Shown here piece after piece: positions 23,901-32,669 of a stretch of DNA of 64,000 nucleotides (position 1 is the stretch's first letter; each line of letters opens with the position of its first letter). This DNA comes from Hexactinellida sp. DTS-2022. Taxonomy: Eukaryota > Porifera > Hexactinellida. Both the position numbers and the translations under genes were made by a program. The stretch covers positions 3,968,001-4,032,000 of the forward strand of contig JAPNXP010000004.1 in the NCBI GenBank assembly GCA_028753945.1. Direction: 5' to 3'. Below the pieces are notes generated by a model that worked only from the letters and a program-made list of their open reading frames with translations, ran no database searches and was not told the DNA's origin.

Positions 23901-26732
23901 GATTTACTCATTTAGGGACCCCGCGTTTCGCATAGATTGAGTATATTGTTATAGGTTCAATCAATCTTTAGTTGATCTATCCCAGCTCAAGTACCTAAAT
24001 TAACAATTTAAATATACACGTCCGACACGTGTCACTTATACATACTTAGTGTTTATGAACTTGCATACGTTTTCAATTAATGATAACTCTTGTTGTAAAA
24101 TGCACATTGTATCACTGCCCTCCTTCCTGAGCGACACTTAGTTAGTATGACTAATAATGTTGTATTATTTTAAGGGGTCCTCTGCGCGGGTCGGATGCGG
24201 GTGCCGCCCCCGCCCCGCAAAATATTCAGATCCTTTGTCCCGCACTTATTAATTAATTAATAATTATATAAATCTCGCGCAGAGGTCTAGTCCCTATCAC
24301 TGGATTGATCCCTACATTTAGCGATTTCGGACTAAGCGGGCCCTAAAATGCTAATGATTTAGGGCCGGGGGTAAAAGAATAAAAAATAGGAATTTTATAC
24401 GGGAACGGAAGATTGGAAATTGGAATCACTATTTTTGGTTTACTCGGGGTCTCGGTAGGGAATCCACGGGATTGCACACATCTTTCGATCGAGGGTTAAG
24501 TGATAGGAGCCTATTAGCCAGTATTAGGAGGTATCTTTGTTCTGGAAATTAGGGATCAAAATTAACGGAATCGTATATTCCGGAAATTAGGCATTTAAAT
24601 TCCCGGAATAAATTTGTTCCGGAAATAAGGCATTTATAATTTCCGGAATCGAATATTCCGGAAAATAGGCATTTGAATTTCCGGAATAATTTCGTCCCGG
24701 AAATTAGGTATTCATATTTTCCGGAACCGTTCCGCGGAATTCCGTAATTTAGGTACTTTTATTTTCCGGAATGGTACCGTCCCGTTCCGGAAATTAAGTA
24801 TATCCAAAGATCTTCCTATTATTTACAAAATAAAATTCCCAATTTATATATACGTAATTCACGACGTAGATGTATAGGAAATAGCCTCCTTCGTTACTTT
24901 GCCATCCCCAAAGCCAAACAAATTGGTAGAATACTAATGTATCTGTGGCACCCAAATTATGGACATGTACTTACACGACTACACCTACAGTGGTGTTCGC
25001 CTAATAGCAATATTGTTCTATCAGCAAGTTATTTTCAGTCCCCAAAGCGAGCATCGAATGTTAATTATATTCCTTGATAAGTTGATAGCAAGTTCACCTA
25101 TTAACAAGCAAATTTCATGCGAAATACGACTTGCAATTACGCGAACACAACTGTATGCAAAAGTTTGCAAGAACTTTATATGTACATTCTATTCTCTCTA
25201 ATTGTCCACTTTTCTACGTAATAGTCCACTTACCTACTTGTCCAAAATAACTATTTATTTACAGTATCTATAATAGTCCACTTTGGGCCATTTGCTCACT
25301 GGTGGACTGTTAGAGAGGAGGGGTGTACTTACCTTTCATGCACACACTACATCTTATATTACTACAGGATCTCAGACTCCAGCTGCCTACAAACCTAATA
25401 CTTCCACACTCTGTAATTTCAGTATCGTTTGAACTGTTTTGATTTGGTTCAAGTTGAAACTCTCCTATTCTCCAGGAAAACGTTGTATTCTTTAACACCA
25501 GACCAATCCAACAAAATCCTGACTCTAGTAGCCCAGATACAATATTATTCACATAAATGTTGGGTATTTCTGCCAGGTACGCAGATTCTTGTTCACATAG
25601 TTGCACAGCTTCAATCGAGTTCAATTTTTGATCGAATTTCTTGTAACAAATTCCATTTCTAACCTTCCAGCCGCTACATACATCTGAAGGAAAATGTAAT
25701 TTATGATTCAGTTTCCATTATCAATTACCAAGGGGGGTTTTCATTTCATTTTATTTCATTTTATTAAAAGAAAATCTGGGGGCGCTGAAATGCGATACTT
25801 AGTGGATTATTCTGGACGTTTCTAATATTAACGAGACCTTATGCCCCAAGGAGTGAACATTGTTTATTAGAATGGCCCAAATTCCAACAAGGGTTCTGGA
25901 GGGCGATTTAAGATCCCCCCATTTAGAGGCAATATGTATTCCTGAGATCAAATAACTATAAAGATCCATGCTATACTATTGAAACTATAAATACTAGTTT
26001 AATGAAGTTTTTAGTATTTGGACAATAATGAATATATTTAGAGGTTAGGGTCACTAATTGAGGTAATTATAGCATCTGACACAACTGCACACTAATTAAG
26101 ACAGAGTATAGTGGAGACCAAAAGCCCCCCCCCCCCCCCCCCCTCCCTGGATCCGCCACTATAACACTTACCTTTCTCACAAATAAAATACTTAACTTCA
26201 GTGCAATTTGACGATTCCCATTTAGAACTGATGGCATTAACTGCAATACAATTAATTCCATCTACAGAGTTTCCATATATCGTGTTGGTTCCATTTGTCC
26301 ATTCAAATTGTGTGCTGTTAGCAACTCTCCTCCTTCCGATCCAATAATCCTCTGTTCTATCTTGAATGTTAATGATTCTATAAATCTCATTACCCATCTG
26401 AGTATTCAATATTTTAGCTAATCTGCTTCCATTTAGTATACACATTGCATTTGCAGTCTCCCAATCTACTTTATCATTGCTAACTCCATAACAGATCCCT
26501 CCTGTATCTTCCTCGTTTGATAATACTGTGTTATTGCATACACTGATAAAGTTTTCTTGACCTAGGAGGATTAAGTTTCAATGTTTTAATAAATTAATTT
26601 ATACTCTGTTAATAATGGGAATAAAAGGAATCAAATTCAATCAAACTATAAGTATCAATCAATAATCAATAAATAACCTGAAGTATTCTCTAGAGAAAAT
26701 ACCAAATAAAATAAAATAATAACGATGAGCAT
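11463..26732 (-). CDS. Adhesion GPCR with four C-type-lectin-like domains (14 exons)
   Basis: Predicted 1125-residue cell-surface receptor. Exons, in transcription order: 26732-26678, 26561-26172, 25683-25333, 23298-22900, 22307-21975, 20829-20626, 20436-20378, 17552-17508, 17385-17283, 17217-17128, 17005-16933, 16862-16763, 12706-12666, 12597-11463. All 13 introns are GT-AG, every junction keeps phase, and the total of 3378 nt is divisible by three. Layout: hydrophobic signal peptide MLIVIILFYLVFSL; four lectin-like domains (about residues 19-148, 149-265, 266-398, 399-509); Thr/Ser/Ala-rich stalk (to about 577); GAIN-like region (about 598-747); GPS ending NHLSTFALL with predicted cleavage L772/S773; 7TM (about 788-1040); cytoplasmic tail. 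Start: the only ATG that gives a signal peptide and a phase-1 donor. Ligand and G protein are unknown. Not expression-verified. Confidence 0.88.
13152..13984. mobile_element. hAT-type element, 833 bp, TSD GACCGTAT
   Basis: It begins CAGGGTTTTACACGCC and ends AGAACCCTG, with GACCGTAT at 13144-13151 and 13985-13992. The interior holds many AAGGCGAGTAA/TACTCGCC copies of a ~45-60-bp subterminal repeat and a patch with CAACCTGACCA motifs (13735-13875). It lies in receptor intron 12. Confidence 0.88.
14093..14289. mobile_element. hAT-type MITE, 197 bp, TSD GTGTAGAT
   Basis: The ends CAGGGTTTTTTTAAGG and CCTTAAAAAAAACCCTG are inverted, with GTGTAGAT at 14085-14092 and 14290-14297. The interior repeats GAGTTACACCA motifs. 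It lies in receptor intron 12. Confidence 0.92.
14448..15791. mobile_element. hAT-type composite element, 1344 bp, TSD CTTGTACA
   Basis: Its termini (CAGAGTGGACTATGGGTC and complement) and TGACCCATGACCCAT tandem blocks match the MITE at 6794. CTTGTACA lies at 14440-14447 and 15792-15799. The interior carries a Tc1-like MITE (14530-14717) and a segment at about 15485-15600 (GAGCGAGCGCAGCAAG to GCCCTTTACAGGGATAT) related to about 19930-20035. It lies in receptor intron 12. Confidence 0.88.
14530..14717. mobile_element. Tc1/mariner-like MITE, ~188 bp
   Basis: TACAGTAGTGTCTCCC at one end and GGAGACTTCTGTA at the other are inverted, with ACGGACA motifs just inside and a TA at each outer edge. It is related to the element at 31481-31648. 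Confidence 0.7.
15826..16237. mobile_element. hAT-type MITE, 412 bp, near-perfect 8-bp TSD
   Basis: Terminal inverted repeats are CAGTGTTCCGCA and TGCGGAACACTG. The flanks are GCATAGAA (15818-15825) and GTATAGAA (16238-16245), 7 of 8 identical. CGGCCGC-type motifs lie near the left end. It lies in receptor intron 12. Confidence 0.85.
16310..16730 (+). repeat. Array-unit fragment inside receptor intron 12, with a degenerate palindrome
   Basis: CCCCAGGTGCACACCTGTAACC near 16564 and the preceding AACACTTTTAATTGAACTGAAGTG match the second end-module type. The palindrome at about 16699-16716 is degenerate (CACTATAATATTGTATAG). So the array family is also dispersed within a gene. Confidence 0.75.
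18443..18880. mobile_element. hAT-type MITE, 438 bp, TSD GTTTGTAC
   Basis: Terminal repeats are CAGAGATGCAGCGGTC and GACCGCTGCATCTCTG, with GTTTGTAC at 18435-18442 and 18881-18888. Subterminal regions are dense in GGTCTGGACCGGTCC-type palindromic motifs. Confidence 0.93.
18978..19528. mobile_element. TIR element built of TCGATTTTGTAAAATCGA palindromes
   Basis: The outer ends ATATGTTATGTCGATTTTGT and its complement bound a body with about eight copies of (G/T)TTGATTTTGTAAAATCGAC-like palindromes in both orientations. No coding frame is seen. The target duplication is unclear, perhaps TA. Confidence 0.6.
20378..20829 (-). other. Receptor exons 6-7: Thr/Ser-rich stalk
   Basis: Exon 6 (20829-20626) encodes GQYTYPCDPII and then a mucin-like stretch with two TAFSTALFT repeats and many Thr, Ser, Ala and Pro residues, likely O-glycosylated. 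Exon 7 (20436-20378) adds a short Cys-containing segment (NTSCSGLDSSFPNICTF). Confidence 0.8.
20935..21050 (+). repeat. (TG)n microsatellite in a dispersed repeat, possible Helitron 5' end
   Basis: TCTATATTATTAAATCTCGA precedes a TG run (about 20951-20996) and TTTGTTTGTCCGGATTG. Related TTTGTTTGTTTGTCC(A/C)GAATT segments occur at about 18200 and 27270. The TC start and wording resemble Helitron 5' ends; the matching 3' end is not identified. Confidence 0.4.
21061..21510 (+). repeat. ~139-bp tandem repeat, about three copies, in receptor intron 5
   Basis: GGTAAACAAGTATGCTGA recurs near 21110, 21246 and 21386, followed each time by CGAATTTCGC, a TTGTTGTTG run and ATAGGTAAACAAATTAATG. Confidence 0.8.
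21540..21630. repeat. Cluster of three small stable hairpins in receptor intron 5
   Basis: GGCCGCATAGCGGCC (21555-21569), GGTGCGTAGCACC and GTCGCAAAGCGAC follow each other, then GAGACCGAAGGGCT. The same order and wording occur near 10.88-11.0 kb. Confidence 0.7.
21975..22307 (-). other. Receptor exon 5: fourth C-type-lectin-like domain
   Basis: The exon spans acceptor ACATAG to donor GTGAGT. Hallmarks are CYWSVAGNEDWAKADTHC, GGHLVEI, FYWAGIGD, GSWIGSEC and FSYIC. The EPN/QPD and WND calcium-sugar motifs are absent, so canonical mannose or galactose binding is not predicted. Confidence 0.88.
22900..23298 (-). other. Receptor exon 4: third, divergent C-type-lectin-like domain
   Basis: It has the N-terminal GYCYARIAASYNDLDVTTLQC and C-terminal CNYIC hallmarks, but the central WIGL-type core is replaced by a longer segment (residues NIGSDDFGIQDPDQYGSFIP). 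The phase matches both neighbouring exons. Confidence 0.75.
23579..24814. mobile_element. TIR element, ~1.2 kb, in receptor intron 3
   Basis: The ends pair over more than 40 bp: AGATCTGGACATAC, then TAATTTCCGGAACGG and GGTACCATTCCGGAAAAT, against the complement near 24740-24814. Several TTCCGGAAATTAGGCATTTA motifs lie just inside the right end. A smaller inverted-end segment (CCTCTGCGCGGG to CTCGCGCAGAGG, about 24177-24286) is nested. The target duplication is unclear. Confidence 0.65.
25333..25683 (-). other. Receptor exon 3: second C-type-lectin-like domain
   Basis: It begins VCSGWKVRNGICYKKF and ends CSVCMKG. CWIGL and a LEPN motif are present just before ECGSI, the position of EPN in mannose-type lectins, but the WND motif is replaced by WSLRSC. 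Sugar binding is therefore uncertain. Confidence 0.88.
26106..26164. mobile_element. Minimal inverted-end insert with a poly-C core, beside receptor exon 2
   Basis: TATAGTGG and CCACTATA flank a run of about 20 C followed by CTCCCTGGATCCGCC. The inner TGGATCCGCCACT resembles a hAT-type terminus. It lies 8 bp downstream of the exon 2 donor. Confidence 0.45.
26172..26561 (-). other. Receptor exon 2: first C-type-lectin-like domain
   Basis: Hallmarks in order are GGICYGVSNDKVDWETANAM, YWIGRRRV, FEWTNG, INCIAV, KWESSNC and KYFICEKG. EPN/QPD and WND are absent. Many N-glycosylation sequons (NGS, NST, NGT, NCT) are visible. Confidence 0.9.
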
Positions 26733-27008
26733 TTCTCTTGGCTTGATGTTTTAATAATAAGTAAATGATATATTACAAACTCGATCCTATTTATTGATTT
26801 ATTTGTTTAGATAAGGACATTATGATAAGTTCGTAATAACAATCTTGTTATCGAAGTTAAAGCTGCTTGTATCAACTCTACAGCCTACATGTTATATAAT
26901 TTATAAATTATTAAAGTTATGTTACTACTGTGAGAATTAACCACATATAACCAAAATAAATGTAGATTTACTATTATAATGACTTTAACTGTACCTTCAT
27001 TATCAGTA
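26733..27008 (-). promoter_or_regulatory. Presumed receptor 5' flank
   Basis: About 275 bp of A+T-rich DNA lie between the receptor start codon and the P-like transposon. No clear TATA box or initiator can be assigned. It is labelled by position only. Confidence 0.3.
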
Positions 27009-28029
27009 AGGGAAAATTCCAAAAATACTCAACTTTTTTAAAAAATTCCAAATATACTCAACTTTTTACTGACACTCAAATATAAAACTAGATATTTCCG
27101 AATCTACTCAAGTTTTTAAAAATAATTCCAATTCTACTCAAATTTTTAAAAATAATTCCTATTCTGCTCAAGGTTTTTCAATAAATTCCAAATCTACTCA
27201 ACTTTTCAGTAAATTCACAGATTAGAAAGGCTATATTTGGTCTATTTTATAGATTAAATCACAATGTTTTTGTGTTTGTTTGTTTGTTTGTTTGTTCAGA
27301 ATTGATTGAGGAACTGGTAAAAGCTACAGACTTGAAATTTGGCAAGGGGGGTAGGGAATACTGTATGTGCAAACAAGTTCAATATCTAAAAAAATATTCA
27401 CATCTTCCATCACAAAAGGTGTCGAAACCTTTTGCCAATTAAATTCGAAGGTTGTTCCAGTATGGATTAGAAGCTAGCATTCAATTAGTATAATTGAATG
27501 CTTTAGTGTCTGTCAAATGTTAAGTGTGCATTATGGAATACTGAGACAGTAATATAATTGGTCGAGAGGAAGTTAAGGCATTTAATCAGTTATTTGTGTT
27601 CTGTCTGTCTAGCCATACATTTCTAACAATCCATTGTGTTATTTGATATCAAATTATTATCAATCAATTCAATAACTTCTCCACATCCCAAAATTAGGGT
27701 TCCACTGGTACAGTTTCTTAGTGATATTTAATATTATATTTGGAGTTTGTATATTATTATACACGGACGAGCTTTAATATCTAGAAAATTATCTGTTCAA
27801 ATTTGCATAAATATCCAAATCATTTACTCTATATAAACCTGTAGCTAGGATCCGCGGATATAAAAAGACTAATAGGGGCCACTCATCAAGAACGACATTT
27901 AATTTGAAAAGGAACATGCTTGAAGTACAAGCGAGGGCCGCAGGCCCGAGTACAAGTTGTAAGGACGCGCGTAGAGCAGACGAGCAGCTTGTACTAATAA
28001 ACATTTGTGTTTGGGATCTCCATACTAGT

Positions 28030-28245
28030 TTCAATAGTCCAATAAAACTTGAGCATATTTGGAATATTCCAATAAAACTTGAGTATATTTGGAATATTCC
28101 AATAAAACTTGAGTATATTTGGAATAATCCAATAAAACTTGAGTATATTTGGAATAATCCAATAAAACTTGAGTATATTCGAATAAAACTGGTTGAATCA
28201 GAAAGATGGAATAATCCAATAAAACTTGAGTATATTCGAAACAAC
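28030..28245 (+). repeat. ~31-bp tandem repeat inside the P-like element
   Basis: AATCCAATAAAACTTGAGTA recurs six times with TATTTGGAAT-type spacers. The recurrent peptide strings seen in both strands here come from this repeat. Confidence 0.88.
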
Positions 28246-28425
28246 TGGTTGAATCAGAAAGATATTCGGAAAACCTTCACTTTCCCAACTTTCAGAACAT
28301 TAAAAGCTGGATTACTGTGTGTATCCTGTTCAAGTTTACTCTGCATCTTTTGGTGATGTGCGTCTCCTCTATAATTTAGAGAAATAATCCCTAGCTAAGT
28401 TAGCACCTAGCTTGCCTATCAAAGC

Positions 28426-29617
28426 TTGTTATCCTCTGCTATTGAGCGCCAAAATATGAAACTTGTTTTGAAAGTATTCAACGAATTAACTGTTGCAGCT
28501 CTGAAGTTACTGAATGAACTCCGTAACCAAGAAGACCGAAACAATACACACGACTTTGTTGAAATGCTTCTTCAAATTTGGAAACTTTTCAACATAATTC
28601 CCCACTTAAAGGTAAACGTTGGAATGATGATATCTCAAGACCTCTAACATACCAGGACGAACGATTTTCATTCTTAGCTTGTGTTGTTATTTGGTTAGAG
28701 ACTTGGCTGGCCTTGCCAGGAAATGTAGGAAAGTTAAGTAAACAAACGTTTACCAGTTCTAAACATGCTTGTACTGTATTGCCTCAGATAACTAACCATT
28801 AACTGGATTTTGTGGATTTAACTATCTTTTGACATCCTTTTTACAGACAGATCCATTGGAACATCACTTTGGCCTATATCGTATGATGTCAGGTTCAAAC
28901 TATCATATCTCGTTTCTTCAAATCCTTGAAACTGAACGCCGTCTCAAGTTATCTATCATATTAAAGATTTTTGCTTCACAACAAGATTGTGGCTTATATT
29001 CAATTCAGACATTTATTGATTCATACTCATCCCTTGATACGAATAATGGCGATGAAATCGATGTCCAACTAGTCTGGGATGAAATTGATGATCTAACTTC
29101 CATTGAACGTAGTTTACAGACTCTTCAGTCATTAGCTTTTATTGCTGGTTATGCAGTACATAAATATATTTTAAAAACTCAGCCATGTCATGTTTGCATT
29201 GATCTTTTGACCATTGACAAATACTTTATCTTTGATGAAGATTCACAACCCGAGTTCAGGCTTTTGCAATTAACTGACCGTGGTGGCCTCAAGTATCCAT
29301 CTGAGTTTATCCTCGAATCTATAGTAACTTTATGGAAGACGTTAATTGCAATTGAAAGCAAAGAAAACTTGTTGGCGATATTGAGGAAAGGATCATCCAG
29401 AAAAATTATTGTGAAAGTAACCTTGATATTCTTAGAAGAGACTGATGCGATTGCTAAATCGAGTTGCATTTCTTGTGGTGTCTCTATTTTGACTATCCTA
29501 AAAAATTATATTTTCACTTGCGCCAACTGTTTACTAGGCTCTAAGGTTAATAATTATAACTCCGCTGTTGCATCTAAAGGTATAGAAAAGCGAAAACTGA
29601 AGAAGTTCTCACATTAA
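28426..29617 (+). pseudogene. P-element/THAP9-like transposase, C-terminal part
   Basis: Three frame segments follow each other. The first (28426-28600) and second (to 28800) carry LKGKRWNDDISRPLTYQDE and SKQTFTSSKHACTVLPQI. The third (from about 28830, after TTTTTACAG, possibly an intron acceptor) starts QTDPLEHHFGLYRMMSG and runs 262 residues to TAA. The TDxLExxFG.YR wording is typical of the C-terminal end of P-type transposases. A CxxC pair (SSCISCG) and a second (CANC) lie near the end. The N-terminal THAP DNA-binding and most catalytic parts are missing, so the copy looks defective; some breaks could be introns. Confidence 0.65.
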
Positions 29618-29957
29618 TGAAATACACCAGAAGGCTACTCTTCTATTATTATTATTATTGTTATTATTATTGTTATTTGAACCCACATTATTATTTATGT
29701 ATTCTTATCATTGTTGTTAAGTAAGCAATAAAGACTCAATAGAGAAAATCTATTAATTTACTAGAATTATTTATTATAACAGATTAATTTCTAAAATTAA
29801 TCTCATCGTACACTACTTCATCCATGGTACATTTGATGGTAGGCCTTATATAGAGTAGGCTATGCTTGAGTATATTTAAAAATTAGTTGAGTATTGTTGA
29901 GTATATTTGGAAATTTTCAAAAAAGTTGAGTATTTTTGGAATTTTCCCTTATCAGTA

Positions 29958-30795
29958 ATGACCTAATACACAGATTACAGATACGATTTTGAAATTAATT
30001 AATTCAACTAGTAATATGTTTAATTAAATTATTAATTAAGTGTTGTTCTAATAAACAAATTAGTTGTTAATAAAAGGATTCAGGCAGTTAAAATACAGAC
30101 AGGCTGGAAAGAGCTACTGCTGTTGGCTGTAAACGGTGTTAAGAGTTAAGCAAACTTTTATATGCAAATCGGCTGTTGTCAGCAAGTTTGATAGATATAC
30201 TAGTTTTGATTTTGACAGTAGTATGTAAACTTATTCCAATATAATCAGGGAATTATCCAGGAGCGCGAGACGCTCCTTTTGGAGTATGATTTTAGGAAAA
30301 AAAGTAATTAGGAGCGCGAAAAATTGGAATCTTGTCCTATACCGTAACATTAATTTGTGATTTAGGCGTATTAAAATTGCATCAGACGAGGATTAGGAGC
30401 GTATTTACAAATGGCTGTATAATACACTGAATATAATATTAATTCTAACTCAGATCAGATGGAAAAGTTGAGTTAAGGTGAACTCCGCATAAGTCGCATA
30501 TTAACAAGAAATCTGAGAGCAAAACTCTATTTCCTATTTCGCGAACTCCACTGTATATCAATTTTCAGCTATTACCAATGGTCACTACGGAAAACCCATA
30601 AATAACAATAAAAATACCGAAGTCCAGGGATTGTAACCATATCTATCGCTTCATTCTCAGTCGCTTCGCGAAGCTTGCCTATAGCCAGAAAGTGATAGTA
30701 GGGGAGGTTATGAGAATTTCGAGGGGGCTGTGCCTCATTTATTATGAAATCCTAGCCCCTAGTTAAGTATATTCATATCATTCTATATCCTAAGG
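29958..30795. other. Spacer with a dispersed repeat copy
   Basis: A segment at about 30255-30435 (ATTATCCAGGAGCGCGAG to GCTGTATAATACACTG) is shared with about 55340-55520. TCGCTTCGCGAAGC near 30661 is a small palindrome. The rest has no recognised feature. Confidence 0.5.
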
Positions 30796-31122
30796 CAGGG
30801 ATCGGCAATTATGTTTCACTATTACCCCATTTCAGTGCTCAGCACATCACTGTTACCCCGAATCCAGAAACTAAATTGATAAACACAAAAACAAGCTGTT
30901 TCATTTATAGACGAGACAACCGGAGTAAAACTATTGAATTTAATTCTGTTCATAAGCATGTATATAATGTCTAAAGTGGCACTTGCTACCCTTAATAATA
31001 TCAGCACTGTGGCTGTATTTTGACAGTTGGCATCTCATATCGCTTTCCGGAAGGTCTCGTTACCCCCAGAAAACCTGAAATTACCCCCGATGGGGTAATT
31101 TACCCCTAATTGCCGACCACTG
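30796..31122. mobile_element. hAT-type MITE, 327 bp
   Basis: The ends CAGGGATCGGCAATTA and TAATTGCCGACCACTG are inverted. The flanks TCCTAAGG (30788-30795) and TCCAAGG (31123-31129) match except for one missing base. Confidence 0.75.
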
Positions 31123-31480
31123 TCCAAGGCAATGATAGTTCATTGAAAATATGGACCATGGACAGCGATGTATAATAATTTTCAAAAATACTAAATTTAT
31201 AACGCATACACTCCAGTTATAAATACTTTCTATCTAGTTCAACTAAAGATGTGCTACACCTTAAGCAAATCTGAGCTATGTTCTAGATATATATATTAGT
31301 ATAGAATTGATATTTTAATGAGCATTATCAATTAGTACATTCATAATTTAGGTATACTTGAATACACAACAAAGAAATACTAAGTACGTAGCACTTGAAT
31401 ACTCCTGGACTGGACTTGTAGATATAATCACTTTACATTAGACTTGTAAACAAACTACTGGACTGAAGAAACTACTACAG

Positions 31481-31648
31481 TACAGCCTCTGAACAACGGA
31501 CACCTTGGGACCGGAACCTTTGTCCGTTATTTAGAGGTTGCTTTTCTATTAGACATATGCTAAATAAATAAATCTGTGCCACGAGGGTTGTCCGTTATTT
31601 GGAGGTTGTCCGCTATTTGGAGTGTCCGTTATGGGAGGCTCCACTGTA
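31481..31648. mobile_element. Tc1/mariner-like MITE, ~168 bp
   Basis: TACAGCCTCTGAACAACGGA and the complement of CGTTATGGGAGGCTCCACTGTA form imperfect inverted ends with TA at each edge. TTGTCCGTTAT(T)GGAGG motifs repeat inside. Confidence 0.7.
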
Positions 31649-31878
31649 TACTATTATTGAGACACCGGGACTTGTATACTAAGTATCTCGCCATCATCTA
31701 AACTCTTGGACTGAATTTTCGAGGTTGAATTATATAAAAGGACTGTTTAAAAAGTTACTGATCCATAGCCTACTCTATATATGGCCTGACAGTAACCTAG
31801 AAAATGTGGACCACGGATGAAGGAGAAGATGGTAATATTAATTTCGCTTTGGTATTTTATTCATATTAGCTTCTATTC

Positions 31879-32312
31879 ATGCCTAACTCATGTTCTGTCC
31901 CCGGATGCAAGAGTAACTACAACCCACATGACCATGTTCCTTGCCTCAAAATCCACCAACCCTGAATCATGCCTGGACATACGCTCTTCGTCGCGAGGAT
32001 ATCGGTGACCTGAAGGTGGTCTATGTATGTATCAACCATTTTCAGAAAGAAGACATAGACTACACTTTCCAAGTCCCAAGAGGAGATAGTACTTTTACTG
32101 AAGTACCGCGGGCAAAGCCAAAGCTGAAAGAAGGCGCTGTACCAAGTTTACTAACTCGCTGCCCAGCATATTACTCATCCAAACCTTACAAACGGAATCG
32201 CTTCTCATACGATGCAAAAGAGGAAGAATTGATGAACCAAACACTACAACTCAGCTTGAGATCCGAGAGTCAAGAGAAAGAGAAGTTTGTGGTAACTCTC
32301 CACAGGACTTGA
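31879..32312 (+). pseudogene. THAP-domain protein fragment, frameshifted
   Basis: From ATG 31879 the frame reads MPNSCSVPGCKSNY and continues to LKIHQP, then a stop. The next frame (from about 31950) continues NHAWTYALRREDIGDLKVVY, VCINHF and the AVPSLL box. CxxxxC (CSVPGC), the conserved Trp, C-x2-H (CINH) and AVPSLL match the C2CH THAP zinc finger, a DNA-binding domain shared by P transposases and host regulators. A short Lys/Glu-rich tail follows and ends at 32312. The frameshift suggests decay. It lies 1.9 kb beyond the P-like element and is not clearly part of it. Confidence 0.75.
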
Positions 32313-32669
32313 AAGATAAGTTAACCTTGATTTCTTTAACTTATAGTTGGTTGGTGTCAGGCGTGGGGTCAATTACTTTTAAATGTAATATATTACAATT
32401 ACAATTACACAATTTTTCACCGTTACAATTACTATTACAAATTACATTTCCAAATCTTGTCACCTATTACAATTACAATTACTTAATCTCCCCGTTACAA
32501 TTACATCTCAGTTACATTATCCAAGTTTGGATTTGTTGATAGTGTTAATTAATAGAAAATGATAGAAAAAAAAAAGATTATGGAATGTGTTTAACTCAAA
32601 TAGACTCATCTTTTTCTATAAATACCCATTTGATTTGACGGTGGTGAGTTTGTGAAATACTTCATCGCT

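Larger units (their letters stand above)
27009..29949 (+). mobile_element. P-like DNA transposon, 2941 bp, TSD TATCAGTA
   Basis: Terminal inverted repeats begin AGGGAAAATTCCAAAAATAC and continue for about 32 bp. TATCAGTA lies at 27001-27008 and 29950-29957. Subterminal TTCCAAATATACTCAACTTT motifs are repeated at both ends. An 8-bp duplication and the transposase C-terminus fit the P superfamily; hAT also makes 8-bp duplications, so the assignment rests on the protein. A segment at about 27425-27570 is the reverse complement of about 7805-7950, an older shared repeat. Confidence 0.82.

Noticed and set aside
27789-28244. Open frame with repeated IYSSFIGLF strings
   Set aside because: The repeats come from the 31-bp tandem DNA repeat, and the opposite strand is equally open.
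32309-32539. Open frame of 76 residues rich in Leu, Gln and Tyr
   Set aside because: It lies on the TTACAATTACAATTAC subterminal repeats of the hAT relic and has no protein signal.
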